Source: Bradyrhizobium sp. SSBR45G (GTDB lineage: Bacteria > Pseudomonadota > Alphaproteobacteria > Rhizobiales > Xanthobacteraceae). Taken from it: a stretch of DNA of 64,000 nucleotides. Of the stretch, positions 1-7,564 are shown piece after piece. Made by a program: the position numbers and the translations under genes. Where the stretch lies: the NCBI RefSeq assembly GCF_030159255.1, contig NZ_BSCT01000003.1, positions 62,001-126,000 of the forward strand, given 5' to 3'. How positions within the stretch are numbered: position 1 is the stretch's first letter; each line of letters begins with the position of its first letter. The notes under the pieces are model-generated. The model ran no database searches. It saw nothing but the letters and a program-made list of their open reading frames with translations, and was not told where the DNA came from.

Positions 1-2
1 CG

Positions 3-563
3 GCGCTTGCCGAAGTCTATCAGCCGCCGGAGGGGACGTTCGGTCCCCGAGGCATCGACATCGGGCTCGACGGCCTGGTGTGGACGGTGCTGTCCAGCGG
101 ACATCTCGCAAGCTTTGACCGCAGACTTTGCAAGGGGCCCCTGAACGGGCCGATGGCTGCGGAAGGCAAGCAGTGCCCGGAAGGATGGAAGATCTGGCGG
201 ATGCCCGGTCCTCAGTTCAGCGGCCTGGACGCGAAGGGAAGCGCCAACCACGCCTACTACGTCTGGGTGGATCGCTACAATACGTTCGGCCTGGGTGCGA
301 ACGTGCCGATCGCCAGCGCCAATGGCAGCGAGTCCTTGCTCGCGCTCGTCGACGGCCAGTTCGTCAATATGCGCAATCCCTATCCGCTCGGCTTCTTCAC
401 CAAGAATGTCGATGGCCGCATCGACGATCCCGACACCGGCTGGAAGGGGCGGGGTCTGTGGACCACGACCGGTACGCGCGCGAGCTTCCACGGCGAGGGC
501 GGCAAGGAGGCGTCGCCGAAGGTCTACAAGGTGCAGATGAGGCCTGATCCGCTGGCCCACTGA
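3..563 (+). CDS. C-terminal part of a beta-propeller/streptogramin-lyase-like protein, cut by the window edge
   Basis: The frame is open from the first bases of the window and ends at TGA 561-563, so only about 186 C-terminal residues are visible. The start of the visible part (GPRGIDIGLDGLVWTVLSSG) looks like one blade of a Vgb/SMP-30-like propeller. A Cys-containing insert and a Gly/Asp-rich tail follow (VDGRIDDPDTGWKGRGLWTT). Similar proteins are often annotated as carboxypeptidase-regulatory-like or hypothetical secreted proteins. That it is a real gene is fairly secure from the long open frame and codon usage. The family call is tentative and no active site can be assigned. Confidence 0.5.
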   Translation, partial: ALAEVYQPPEGTFGPRGIDIGLDGLVWTVLSSGHLASFDRRLCKGPLNGPMAAEGKQCPEGWKIWRMPGPQFSGLDAKGSANHAYYVWVDRYNTFGLGANVPIASANGSESLLALVDGQFVNMRNPYPLGFFTKNVDGRIDDPDTGWKGRGLWTTTGTRASFHGEGGKEASPKVYKVQMRPDPLAH

Positions 564-722
564 AGCCAAACGCCACGGGGAGCCCTCACGGGTCAACCCC
601 TTCTGGGACTGAGAGACATGAAGACGACATCACGACGCGCATTGAGATGTCGATCAGGATCGTCTGAGGTACCGCGCCGCGTTCAATTTCATCGTCGTTG
701 GATCGACCAAAGGGAGGGGCCC

Positions 723-1721
723 ATGATCAATCTCAACCGCCGTCAGGTGTTGACCGGCGCAGCCTTGGCGGGGACTGCGGCCGTTGCTCGCCTCGGCACG
801 GCGCCGGCCGAAGCGGCAGTGACTCCGGCCGGCGCGCAGGCACCTGGCTTCTACCGCTACAAGGTGGGATCGTTCGAGTGCACGTCCATCAATGACGGTG
901 CGCGCACGTTCCCGGTCCCGGACACGTTCGTCACCAACGCGTCCAAGGAGGAGGCGGTCGCCGCCGCCGACGCGGCCTACATGCCGAAAGGAATGGTGAC
1001 CATCCCCTTCAACCCCCAACTCATCAACACCGGCAGCCGGCTCGTGCTGATCGACACCGGGAACGGTGTGGCCAATCTGGAGCCCAGCAAGGGCGCGGTC
1101 GGCCGAACCCTGCAGAATCTCGCTGCCGCGGGCGTCGATCCGAAGGCCATCGATGTCGTGCTGCTGTCGCATCTGCACCCCGATCATACCAACGGCATCC
1201 GCGCAGCCGACGGATCGATGGCGTTCCCGAATGCCGAGATCATGGTGCCTGCGAAGGATTGGGAGTTCTGGACCAGCGAGGACAACGCGGCCAAGGCGCA
1301 GTCCAGCGAGATGATGAAGAACTACTTCGCCAATGTGAGGAAGACCTTCGCAGGCATCGAGTCCAAGGTGACGAAATATGACTGGGACAAGGAGGTCGCT
1401 CCGGGAATCACGTCGATCGCCACGCCCGGCCACACGCCAGGTCACACCTCGTTCGCCGTCGCGTCGGGCAATTCGAAGGTGCTGATCCAATCCGATGTCA
1501 CCAACATTCCGGAATTCTTCCTGCGACATCCGGATTGGCACGTCGTGTTCGACACCGACCCCGATCTTGCGCAGCAGACCCGCCACAAGTTCTACGACAT
1601 GGCGGCGGCCGAGAAGGCGACCGTGATCGGATTCCACTTTAGGTTCCCGTCGGTCGGGCACGTCGAGAAAGACGGCGCCGGCTATCGGTTGATCCCGTCA
1701 TCGTGGAATCCGACGCTTTGA
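723..1721 (+). CDS. Tat-exported MBL-fold metallo-hydrolase
   Basis: This is a 332-residue metallo-beta-lactamase-fold hydrolase. The zinc motif HLHPDH lies at about residues 150-155, and a later GHTPGH element supplies another metal ligand. The N-terminus (NRRQVLTGAALAGTAAVARL) is a twin-arginine-type signal, so it should act in the periplasm. I chose ATG 723 because AGGGAGG lies just upstream; a longer in-frame start at 618 adds a non-signal-like, Arg-rich extension. The fold covers lactonases, thioesterases and other hydrolases, and the substrate cannot be read from the sequence. It lies 31 bp ahead of a solute-binding protein gene, suggesting one transcript. Confidence 0.85.
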   Translation: MINLNRRQVLTGAALAGTAAVARLGTAPAEAAVTPAGAQAPGFYRYKVGSFECTSINDGARTFPVPDTFVTNASKEEAVAAADAAYMPKGMVTIPFNPQLINTGSRLVLIDTGNGVANLEPSKGAVGRTLQNLAAAGVDPKAIDVVLLSHLHPDHTNGIRAADGSMAFPNAEIMVPAKDWEFWTSEDNAAKAQSSEMMKNYFANVRKTFAGIESKVTKYDWDKEVAPGITSIATPGHTPGHTSFAVASGNSKVLIQSDVTNIPEFFLRHPDWHVVFDTDPDLAQQTRHKFYDMAAAEKATVIGFHFRFPSVGHVEKDGAGYRLIPSSWNPTL

Positions 1722-1752
1722 GAGACTGGTTAACTGTAGCACGGCGGAATCG

Positions 1753-2586
1753 ATGTTCGACCGAAAGAGACCTCGCGTGAAGCCAACAGACCTGCTCTCA
1801 GGTCTTCGCTGCACCATCGCAAGCCTCTGCTTGGGAGTCGCGGCCATGATGACGGGAGCGGCCGCGTACGAGGTGCGCGAGATCGCTCCGACCGGCGTGC
1901 TGCGCGTGGCGGTCGCAGTCGGGCCGGCCGCCTCCGCATTCTGGACGACACGCGACCCGGCGACGGGCAAGCCGGTCGGCGTGACGGTCGAACTTGCGAA
2001 GGCGGCCGCAGCCCTGCTCGAGGTGCCGCTCGAACTCGTGGAATATCAAAGCTCGGACGAAATCGCGGCCGCCGGCAGCAAGGGGACGTGGGATCTGTCC
2101 TTCATGCCTGCAGACCGGAAGCGAGAGCAGTTCGTCGATCAGGGCCCCGCTTATGTCGCCTACATGAGCGGGTATCTCATTCGCGCGGGCTCGGACATCA
2201 AGGCCGTCACCGAGATCGACCGTCCGGGAATCCGGGTTGGCTGCATCGAAGGCACCTCGACATCGCGCACGGTCGAAGCGAGCATGAAAAATGCCAGCGT
2301 CACGAAATTCATCAAGCCCGAAGCGGCCGCTGAACTGATCGGCCAGGATCGGCTCGACGCCCTCGCCATGGGCATGGAAGCATTGGAGGAACTATCGAGG
2401 CGATTGCCCGGCAGCCGGGTCTTGAACGAGGTGATCCAATCAACGGGGGTCGTCGTGGTCGTCCCGAAGGGAAGCATCGCGGCCCGCGAGTGGGCAGGCC
2501 GATTTCTCGAAGAGGCCAAGGCGAATGGCACAGTTCGCCGAGCGCTCGATCAAAGTGGATTTGTCACTGCCAAGGTCGCACCGTGA
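1753..2586 (+). CDS. Periplasmic solute-binding protein, family 3 (amino-acid/organic-acid type)
   Basis: This 277-residue protein has a hydrophobic segment (CTIASLCLGVAAMMTGAAAY) that acts as signal or anchor. A family-3 binding fold follows: TGVLRVAVAVGP at the start of lobe 1, a DLSFMPADRKREQF segment, and GIRVGCIEGTSTSR opening lobe 2. Family members usually bind amino acids or small carboxylates for ABC transporters. No permease or ATPase gene is adjacent, so it is an orphan binding protein or sensor. The next gene downstream is an MFS carrier, 265 bp away behind its own putative operator. Confidence 0.8.
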   Translation: MFDRKRPRVKPTDLLSGLRCTIASLCLGVAAMMTGAAAYEVREIAPTGVLRVAVAVGPAASAFWTTRDPATGKPVGVTVELAKAAAALLEVPLELVEYQSSDEIAAAGSKGTWDLSFMPADRKREQFVDQGPAYVAYMSGYLIRAGSDIKAVTEIDRPGIRVGCIEGTSTSRTVEASMKNASVTKFIKPEAAAELIGQDRLDALAMGMEALEELSRRLPGSRVLNEVIQSTGVVVVVPKGSIAAREWAGRFLEEAKANGTVRRALDQSGFVTAKVAP

Positions 2587-2611
2587 TGCCGCGATGAGCT
2601 CCGGCCAAGCC

Positions 2612-2655
2612 ATATCTTTGGCTTATGAGCGCCAACGCCAAATCTTATTTTTGCT
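2612..2655 (+). promoter_or_regulatory. Putative LysR-type operator/promoter element, copy A
   Basis: This 44-bp segment matches a segment of identical length in the lysR/ALDH divergent region (5971-6014) at about 29 of 44 positions. It opens with a 15-bp T-N11-A box (ATATCTTTGGCTTAT) and ends with the identical decamer TATTTTTGCT. An overlapping inverted repeat AAGCCA-N6-TGGCTT lies at 2607-2624. It sits about 200 bp before the MFS gene, so it probably places that gene under the LysR protein encoded at 4951-5922. Confidence 0.55.
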
Positions 2656-2851
2656 GTCTTGGAATTCCGTCTATCTCCAATTTGCGGGCGATGAAGCTGT
2701 CGGCAATCATGATGAACACGACAGGCAGGCACGCGCAGGACGTGCGCCTGCATGGACCATACGGCCACCCGATTGTACTGCACTCGCGCTTGTTCTCCTG
2801 GCCAACGAAGAAGCGCATCTGGTTCGAGTCCTGGCCTGAAAGTGAACAATC

Positions 2852-4150
2852 ATGAAACTGGGCTGGTATTCCGAACTCAACGAGGTCGAACGCCGGACCT
2901 ATTGGGCCTGCTTCGCGGGCTTTGGTCTCGACTCCCTCGACTCGACGATCTACGCGCTGGTCATCCCGGCGCTGATTGCTACCATCGGTCTTACACGCCC
3001 GGAAGCCGGCTATCTCGCGACCGCAGCCCTCGTCGGTGCAGCCGTCGGAGGCTGGGGCGGAGGGATCCTCGCCGATCGCATCGGCCGCATCAAAGTCCTG
3101 CAACTGACGATCCTCTGGGTTGCCCTGTTCACGCTCGCATCGGCTTTCGCGACCGGCTTCAACTTCCTGCTGGTCGTGCGTTTTCTCCAGGGCCTCGGCT
3201 ACGGCGGCGAGGCGGCCGTGGGTGGCGTCCTGATCAGCGAGGTCGTCAGGCCCGCGCTGCGCGGCCGGGTGGCCGCGTCGGTGCAGAGCAGCTACGCGGT
3301 GGGTTATGCGATTTCCGTCGCGCTGCTCCCCGTCATTTCATCGCTGTTTCCTGAAGAGCTCGGCTGGCGCGTGTTCTTTGCCGTCGGGATCGCGCCGGCG
3401 TTTCTCGTGTTCTTCATTCGCCGCCTTGTGCCGGAGTCCGGGCTTTATCGTCAAAGCCGCGCGGACAAGACAGCCGGACTGCCGGCCTGGACGATCTTCA
3501 CCAGGGCCCATGCGCGGCGTACCGTGGCCGCGGTGACGATGGCCACCGGCATTTTCGGCGGTGCCTACGTGATGATCACCTGGCTGCCGACCTATCTGCG
3601 CACCGTCCTCAACCTGACCGTCGGGAGCAGCGCAGGTTATCTTGCCATGAACATTCTGGGGTCGTTGGTCGGACCCTTGCTCTATGGCTGGCTTTCGGAT
3701 CGCACGGGTCGGCGTCCCGCGTTCATGATCTTTCTGCTGTGCCAGGCCGTGAACGCGAGCATCTACCTGCTTGCTCCGATCGGCGCCAACACGACGATCC
3801 TGCTCAGCTTCTTTCTGGGCGCGTTCCAGGGTGGGTTGGCATCAGGAATGTTGCCGACCTTTGCCGAATTGTTTCCGACCGAGATTCGTGCGAGCGGGCA
3901 GGGTTTCTGTCTCGGTGGCGGGCGCGGCTTCGGCTCGGTCGTGCCTGCGACCGTGGGCGTGCTTGCTGCGTCGCATCCTCTCGGCTTGTCGATGGGCCTT
4001 TGCGCGCTCGCCGCCTATGGACTCGCTTTCATCGCCGCGATGGCTTTGCCCGAGACAAGCGGCGCCGACCTGCAGCGTATGACTCCGGTGGAGACGCAAA
4101 CAGGGCAGCCCGAGGATATCGGCAGCTTGGAAGCGCCGCGGTCGAAATGA
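2852..4150 (+). CDS. MFS transporter, aromatic-acid/sugar-porter-like (12 TM)
   Basis: This 432-residue major facilitator protein has the motif-A region GGGILADRIGRIKV between TM2 and TM3 and a second copy (YGWLSDRTGRRP) between TM8 and TM9. Twelve hydrophobic segments are spread over the full length. The architecture fits the metabolite:H+ symporter group that imports aromatic or other organic acids, so it probably brings in the substrate of the neighbouring pathway. Its upstream region carries copy A of the element shared with the aldehyde dehydrogenase operon. The next gene starts 142 bp downstream. Confidence 0.88.
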   Translation: MKLGWYSELNEVERRTYWACFAGFGLDSLDSTIYALVIPALIATIGLTRPEAGYLATAALVGAAVGGWGGGILADRIGRIKVLQLTILWVALFTLASAFATGFNFLLVVRFLQGLGYGGEAAVGGVLISEVVRPALRGRVAASVQSSYAVGYAISVALLPVISSLFPEELGWRVFFAVGIAPAFLVFFIRRLVPESGLYRQSRADKTAGLPAWTIFTRAHARRTVAAVTMATGIFGGAYVMITWLPTYLRTVLNLTVGSSAGYLAMNILGSLVGPLLYGWLSDRTGRRPAFMIFLLCQAVNASIYLLAPIGANTTILLSFFLGAFQGGLASGMLPTFAELFPTEIRASGQGFCLGGGRGFGSVVPATVGVLAASHPLGLSMGLCALAAYGLAFIAAMALPETSGADLQRMTPVETQTGQPEDIGSLEAPRSK

Positions 4151-4292
4151 GGTGTGGAGACGCGCGAGGTGCCACAGGCACGGAGCGGACGCAATGCGAA
4201 CGGAGGCGGAGAGCCACACGCCTCGTCGAGCGAAACAAGGCGGCCAGGCTGGCCGACGAGCACGGAGAAGGCAACACGGTCGGGAGGAAGAC

Positions 4293-4826
4293 ATGCACTA
4301 TCGGGGCATTTTGAGCGTTATCGCATGCGTCGCTGCTTTGCAGTTGTCGAGCAGCTTCGCCCAGACATCGAACACCGACAATCCCAACGACGCGGTCGCG
4401 GATGCACTGGCTCCGCCGCCTTACGGCGAGCCGATCAGCCTGGAGATGGCCAAGAAGGTGGCTGCTGCGGCCGTTGCCGAGACGACGAAGCGGAACTGGA
4501 ACGCATTCTGCATCTCCGTGGTCAATCCGAGCGGCGATCTGGTCTATTTCGAAAAGCAGGACAATTGCCAATATGCGTCGATCGGCCTGTCTCAGCACAA
4601 GGCGCGCACGGCGGCACGTTATCGACGCCCTACGCTGGTGTTCGAGACGTTGCTCGGCAAAGGCGCGTATTTCGCCTATCTCGCCACGCTCGATGACGTG
4701 ATCGCCTCGCGGGGCGGCAATCTGTTGATCGTGGATGGCAAGATCATCGGTGCCGTCGGCGTGAGCGGTGGGTCGGGCGCCCAGGACAACGTCGTATCTC
4801 TCGCCGGGCAGGCGGCGCTGAAGTAG
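4293..4826 (+). CDS. GlcG/HbpS-family protein, exported
   Basis: This 177-residue protein has an N-terminal signal peptide (MHYRGILSVIACVAALQLSS, cleavage near SSFAQ). It is followed by the DUF336/GlcG-HbpS fold: LEMAKKVAAAAVAETTKRNW, VVNPSGDLVYFEKQD, and the closing IIGAVGVSGGSGAQDN loop. HbpS of Streptomyces binds haem, and GlcG members sit beside glycolate or propanediol oxidation genes. Here the neighbours are an MFS carrier and catabolic enzymes, so an accessory role near a redox enzyme is plausible but unproven. ATG 4293 follows GGGAGGAAG closely; the frame extends further upstream without a signal-like sequence. Confidence 0.85.
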   Translation: MHYRGILSVIACVAALQLSSSFAQTSNTDNPNDAVADALAPPPYGEPISLEMAKKVAAAAVAETTKRNWNAFCISVVNPSGDLVYFEKQDNCQYASIGLSQHKARTAARYRRPTLVFETLLGKGAYFAYLATLDDVIASRGGNLLIVDGKIIGAVGVSGGSGAQDNVVSLAGQAALK

Positions 4827-4840
4827 ACGAGATCGGGCCG

Positions 4841-4872
4841 GTGGCGGTCGCGATGCCGTCGCGACCCGCCAC
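4841..4872. terminator. Hairpin between convergent genes, possible terminator
   Basis: GTGGCGGTCGCGA and TCGCGACCCGCCAC pair (one bulged base) around the loop TGCCG, between the stop codons of the convergent HbpS-like gene and lysR. There is no clear T-run, so terminator function is inferred from position and stem strength only. Confidence 0.4.
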
Positions 4873-4950
4873 GTGTCAGTGCTGACCGATCGCGTCACAG
4901 GCTCGGGCTTAGGTTATTACGGAAAGACGGTTAGATAGTCAGCGCGTGCG

Positions 4951-5922
4951 CTAGGCCGCCGGTGGGATGGCGGAAGACAGGGAGTCGTTGACCAGGCTGA
5001 CGCCGCGCCATTGTCCGGATGTGACGAGCGTTCGCGCCGTATCCTGGAGCTCCTTGGCGACGGCGAGGGCCGCAGGCGCCAACAGGTCCGGCTTGATCGA
5101 GTAGACATAGTTGCGTCGCGTGATCCGTGCGTCCGAGATCGGCAGGGCGCGCCAGTCCTCGCTGCTCCGTCCTCCTGCCTGCAGCGCCGACATCGGCTTG
5201 ATGGTGACCCCGATGCCCTCGCCGACGCAGCTCATCACCAGCGAGAGTGAATCGATCTCGGCGACCACATTCGGGGTAATGTTACGCCGCTCGAACTCCG
5301 CAGCCACGCGCCGGCGCAGGCCATGAGTTCCGGTCGGCAGGATCAGGGGCAGCTTTGCAACTTCTGCAACCGTGATGCTGCAGCGGTGTTGCGGCACGAG
5401 CGAACTGTCGGCAGGCAGAAGCACGAATAGTTCCTCGTCCAGCAGCGGAATCGCGTCGAGCTTGGACGACACGTCGTTGTTGAACAGGATGGCGAGGTCG
5501 AGCTGGCCAAGCCGCATCATGTGAGCGATGTGGCCGCTCATTCCCTCGACGACATTGAGCAGAATACCGGGATATTTGGCGCGGATGCACTTGGTGAGCG
5601 GCAACCCGATCGCGAGCACGGTCGTTGCGGGCAAGCCGACCGATACCATGCCGCTGACCCCCGCCGAATCCTGGCGGGCAATCGACAGCGCATGGTCGAG
5701 CTGCCGCAGCATGAAACGAGCGTGATGGTAGAGCGCAAGGCCGTTCTCGGTCGGGATCACGCCGCGCGAGGAGCGCTGCAGCAAGGGCCTGCCCACTTCC
5801 TCCTCGAGCTTTGCGATCTGCTGGCTCAAGGCGGGCTGCGCGACGAACAGGCAACGCGACGCCTTCGACAAACTGCCGCTCTCGACGATCTGGGCGAAAT
5901 AGCGCAACTGACGCAAATCCAT
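4951..5922 (-). CDS. LysR-family transcriptional regulator
   Basis: This 323-residue protein is a standard LysR regulator. The winged HTH spans residues 1-60 (MDLRQLRYFAQIVESGSLSK, then LFVAQPALSQQIAKLEEEVG). The effector-binding domain covers about 90-300. I prefer ATG 5922 because family members begin MDLRQL; a start 15 bp upstream adds only MWCPL. It is divergent from the aldehyde dehydrogenase gene, with the 44-bp element between them. A related element lies before the MFS gene, which makes this protein the probable regulator of both units. The inducer is unknown. Confidence 0.92.
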   Translation of the reverse strand: MDLRQLRYFAQIVESGSLSKASRCLFVAQPALSQQIAKLEEEVGRPLLQRSSRGVIPTENGLALYHHARFMLRQLDHALSIARQDSAGVSGMVSVGLPATTVLAIGLPLTKCIRAKYPGILLNVVEGMSGHIAHMMRLGQLDLAILFNNDVSSKLDAIPLLDEELFVLLPADSSLVPQHRCSITVAEVAKLPLILPTGTHGLRRRVAAEFERRNITPNVVAEIDSLSLVMSCVGEGIGVTIKPMSALQAGGRSSEDWRALPISDARITRRNYVYSIKPDLLAPAALAVAKELQDTARTLVTSGQWRGVSLVNDSLSSAIPPAA

Positions 5923-5970
5923 GAGTGGGCACCACACTGCCGGGGAAGAACGAGACCTTTCCGCCGGGCT

Positions 5971-6014
5971 ATATGCTCAGCTTATGGCAACTAATCCAAA
6001 ACAGTATTTTTGCT
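5971..6014 (+). promoter_or_regulatory. Putative LysR operator/promoter, copy B, in the lysR-ALDH divergent region
   Basis: The 15-bp box ATATGCTCAGCTTAT is a near-palindromic T-N11-A LysR box (ATA/TAT and GCT/AGC arms around a central C). The identical decamer TATTTTTGCT closes the element, exactly as in copy A at 2612-2655. It lies 49 bp from the lysR start and 65 bp from the ALDH start, the usual position for autoregulation plus activation of a divergent operon. Confidence 0.6.
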
Positions 6015-6079
6015 AATGTCAATTTCTCTCTAAGGACGAGGGTCACAGGTGTGAAGACCCCTTTGGGAGGAACCAGACG

Positions 6080-7534
6080 ATGGCGGACGCTGCGGGTCAG
6101 AGACAGGCGTCGGCCGGTCTGCCATCGTGCCGCCTCTTGATCGCCGGGGAATGGGTGAACGGTACGCACACCGTCGCCGTGCTCGACAAATATCGCCTGC
6201 AGCCCGCCATGTCCGCGCATCTGCCGTCGCGCGAGCAGGTCCGCAGCTGCATTGTCGCCGCGGAGCGGGCGTTCCAAGCCAATGTGCTGACACCCTATGA
6301 TCGCGGCCTCATCCTCGATCGCGCTGCGGTCGAGCTCGAGAAGCGCGCGTCGGAGCTGGTCGAGGTGCTGCGCCAGGAGGCGGGCTTTCCACGCCGCGAT
6401 GCAATGGGCGAACTCCAGCGTTGTGCGACGACGTTCAGGCTCTCCGCCGAAGAGGCGCGGCGGCTGGCCGGCGAGATGGTGCCGATGGAGGGAGCAGCCG
6501 GCCAGAAAGGCCGGATCGGTTTCACCCTCCGTGTGCCGCTCGGCGTGGTGGCCGCGATTACGCCGTTCAATGCTCCGCTCAATACGGTGGCGCACAAGGT
6601 TGCGCCTGCACTGGCGGCCGGCAACGCCGTCGTGCTGAAACCGTCGCTGCACACGCCGATGACGTCCTGCATCATGGCGGAGTGCCTGATTGCAGCAGGT
6701 CTGCCATCGGGCCTGATGTCGGTGCTGCATGGTGATGGCGAGGTCGCCGACTGGCTGATGGCCGAGGCTGCGGTGAAGTTCTTCGCTTTCACCGGCAGCA
6801 CGGACATCGGCCGCATCATCCAAAGCAAGGCCGGACTGCGCCGTACGCAGATGGAGCTCGGCTCGATCTCGCACTGCGTGATCTGTGAGGATGCCGATCT
6901 CGATGCTGCGCTGCCGAAGGTCATCAATGCCGGTTTCCGCAAGGCCGGCCAGGTCTGCACATCGATCCAGGTGCTGCTGGTGCATCGTGCGCTGATCGGG
7001 CAGGTGGAGCAGAGACTCTCAGAACTCGTTGCCGGGCTGCCCTATGGAGACCCCGCCGAGGACGACACCGTCGTTGGGCCCGTCGTCAGCGAGGCCGCCG
7101 CGCAGCGCATCGAGTCCTGGATCGCGCTGGCCGAACAGAACGGCGCGCGGCGTCTGGTCGGCGGCGCGCGGGTGGGCGCCGTGGTACCTCCCACGCTGCT
7201 GACGAATGTCGACAAGGCGACGCCGCTCGGCTGCCAGGAAGTGTTCGGGCCTGTGATGTGCGTCGCGCCCTTCGATGTGCTGGACGAGGCCATCGCGCGC
7301 GTCAACGACACACCCTACGGGCTTGCCACAGGCATCTTCACCAAGCGCCTGGACGAAGCTCTGCAGGCCGCGCGGCAATTGCAAGTCGGTGGCGTTCACA
7401 TCAACGAGACTCCGAGCTCCCGCGTGGACCTCATGCCGTATGGCGGCTCCAAGGATTCCGGGTTCGGCCGCGAAGGGCCGCATTACGCTATCCGCGAAAT
7501 GAGCGAAGAGCGTATCGTGACGATCCTCGCATGA
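6080..7534 (+). CDS. NAD(P)-dependent aldehyde dehydrogenase
   Basis: This 484-residue protein is a complete aldehyde dehydrogenase. The Rossmann segment contains PFNAPLNTVAHKVAPALAAG, the catalytic glutamate is Glu259 in MELGS, and the nucleophile is Cys293 in GQVCTS. The EVFGPVMCV and GGSKDSGFGREG elements near the C-terminus are typical. The glycine after ELG is replaced by Ser, a mild variation. It resembles the branch that includes lactaldehyde and phosphonoacetaldehyde dehydrogenases more than betaine-aldehyde types. A strong RBS (GGGAGGA) precedes ATG 6080. It leads an operon in which the next enzyme is ThDP-dependent, suggesting decarboxylation to an aldehyde that this enzyme oxidises. 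Confidence 0.9.
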   Translation: MADAAGQRQASAGLPSCRLLIAGEWVNGTHTVAVLDKYRLQPAMSAHLPSREQVRSCIVAAERAFQANVLTPYDRGLILDRAAVELEKRASELVEVLRQEAGFPRRDAMGELQRCATTFRLSAEEARRLAGEMVPMEGAAGQKGRIGFTLRVPLGVVAAITPFNAPLNTVAHKVAPALAAGNAVVLKPSLHTPMTSCIMAECLIAAGLPSGLMSVLHGDGEVADWLMAEAAVKFFAFTGSTDIGRIIQSKAGLRRTQMELGSISHCVICEDADLDAALPKVINAGFRKAGQVCTSIQVLLVHRALIGQVEQRLSELVAGLPYGDPAEDDTVVGPVVSEAAAQRIESWIALAEQNGARRLVGGARVGAVVPPTLLTNVDKATPLGCQEVFGPVMCVAPFDVLDEAIARVNDTPYGLATGIFTKRLDEALQAARQLQVGGVHINETPSSRVDLMPYGGSKDSGFGREGPHYAIREMSEERIVTILA

Positions 7535-7564
7535 CGTGGACCGTCACCTGACAAGGATCCGACC

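Noticed and set aside
2625..2855. Small frame between the solute-binding and MFS genes
   Set aside because: Its start lies inside the LysR-type element, and the translation resembles no family and lacks an RBS.
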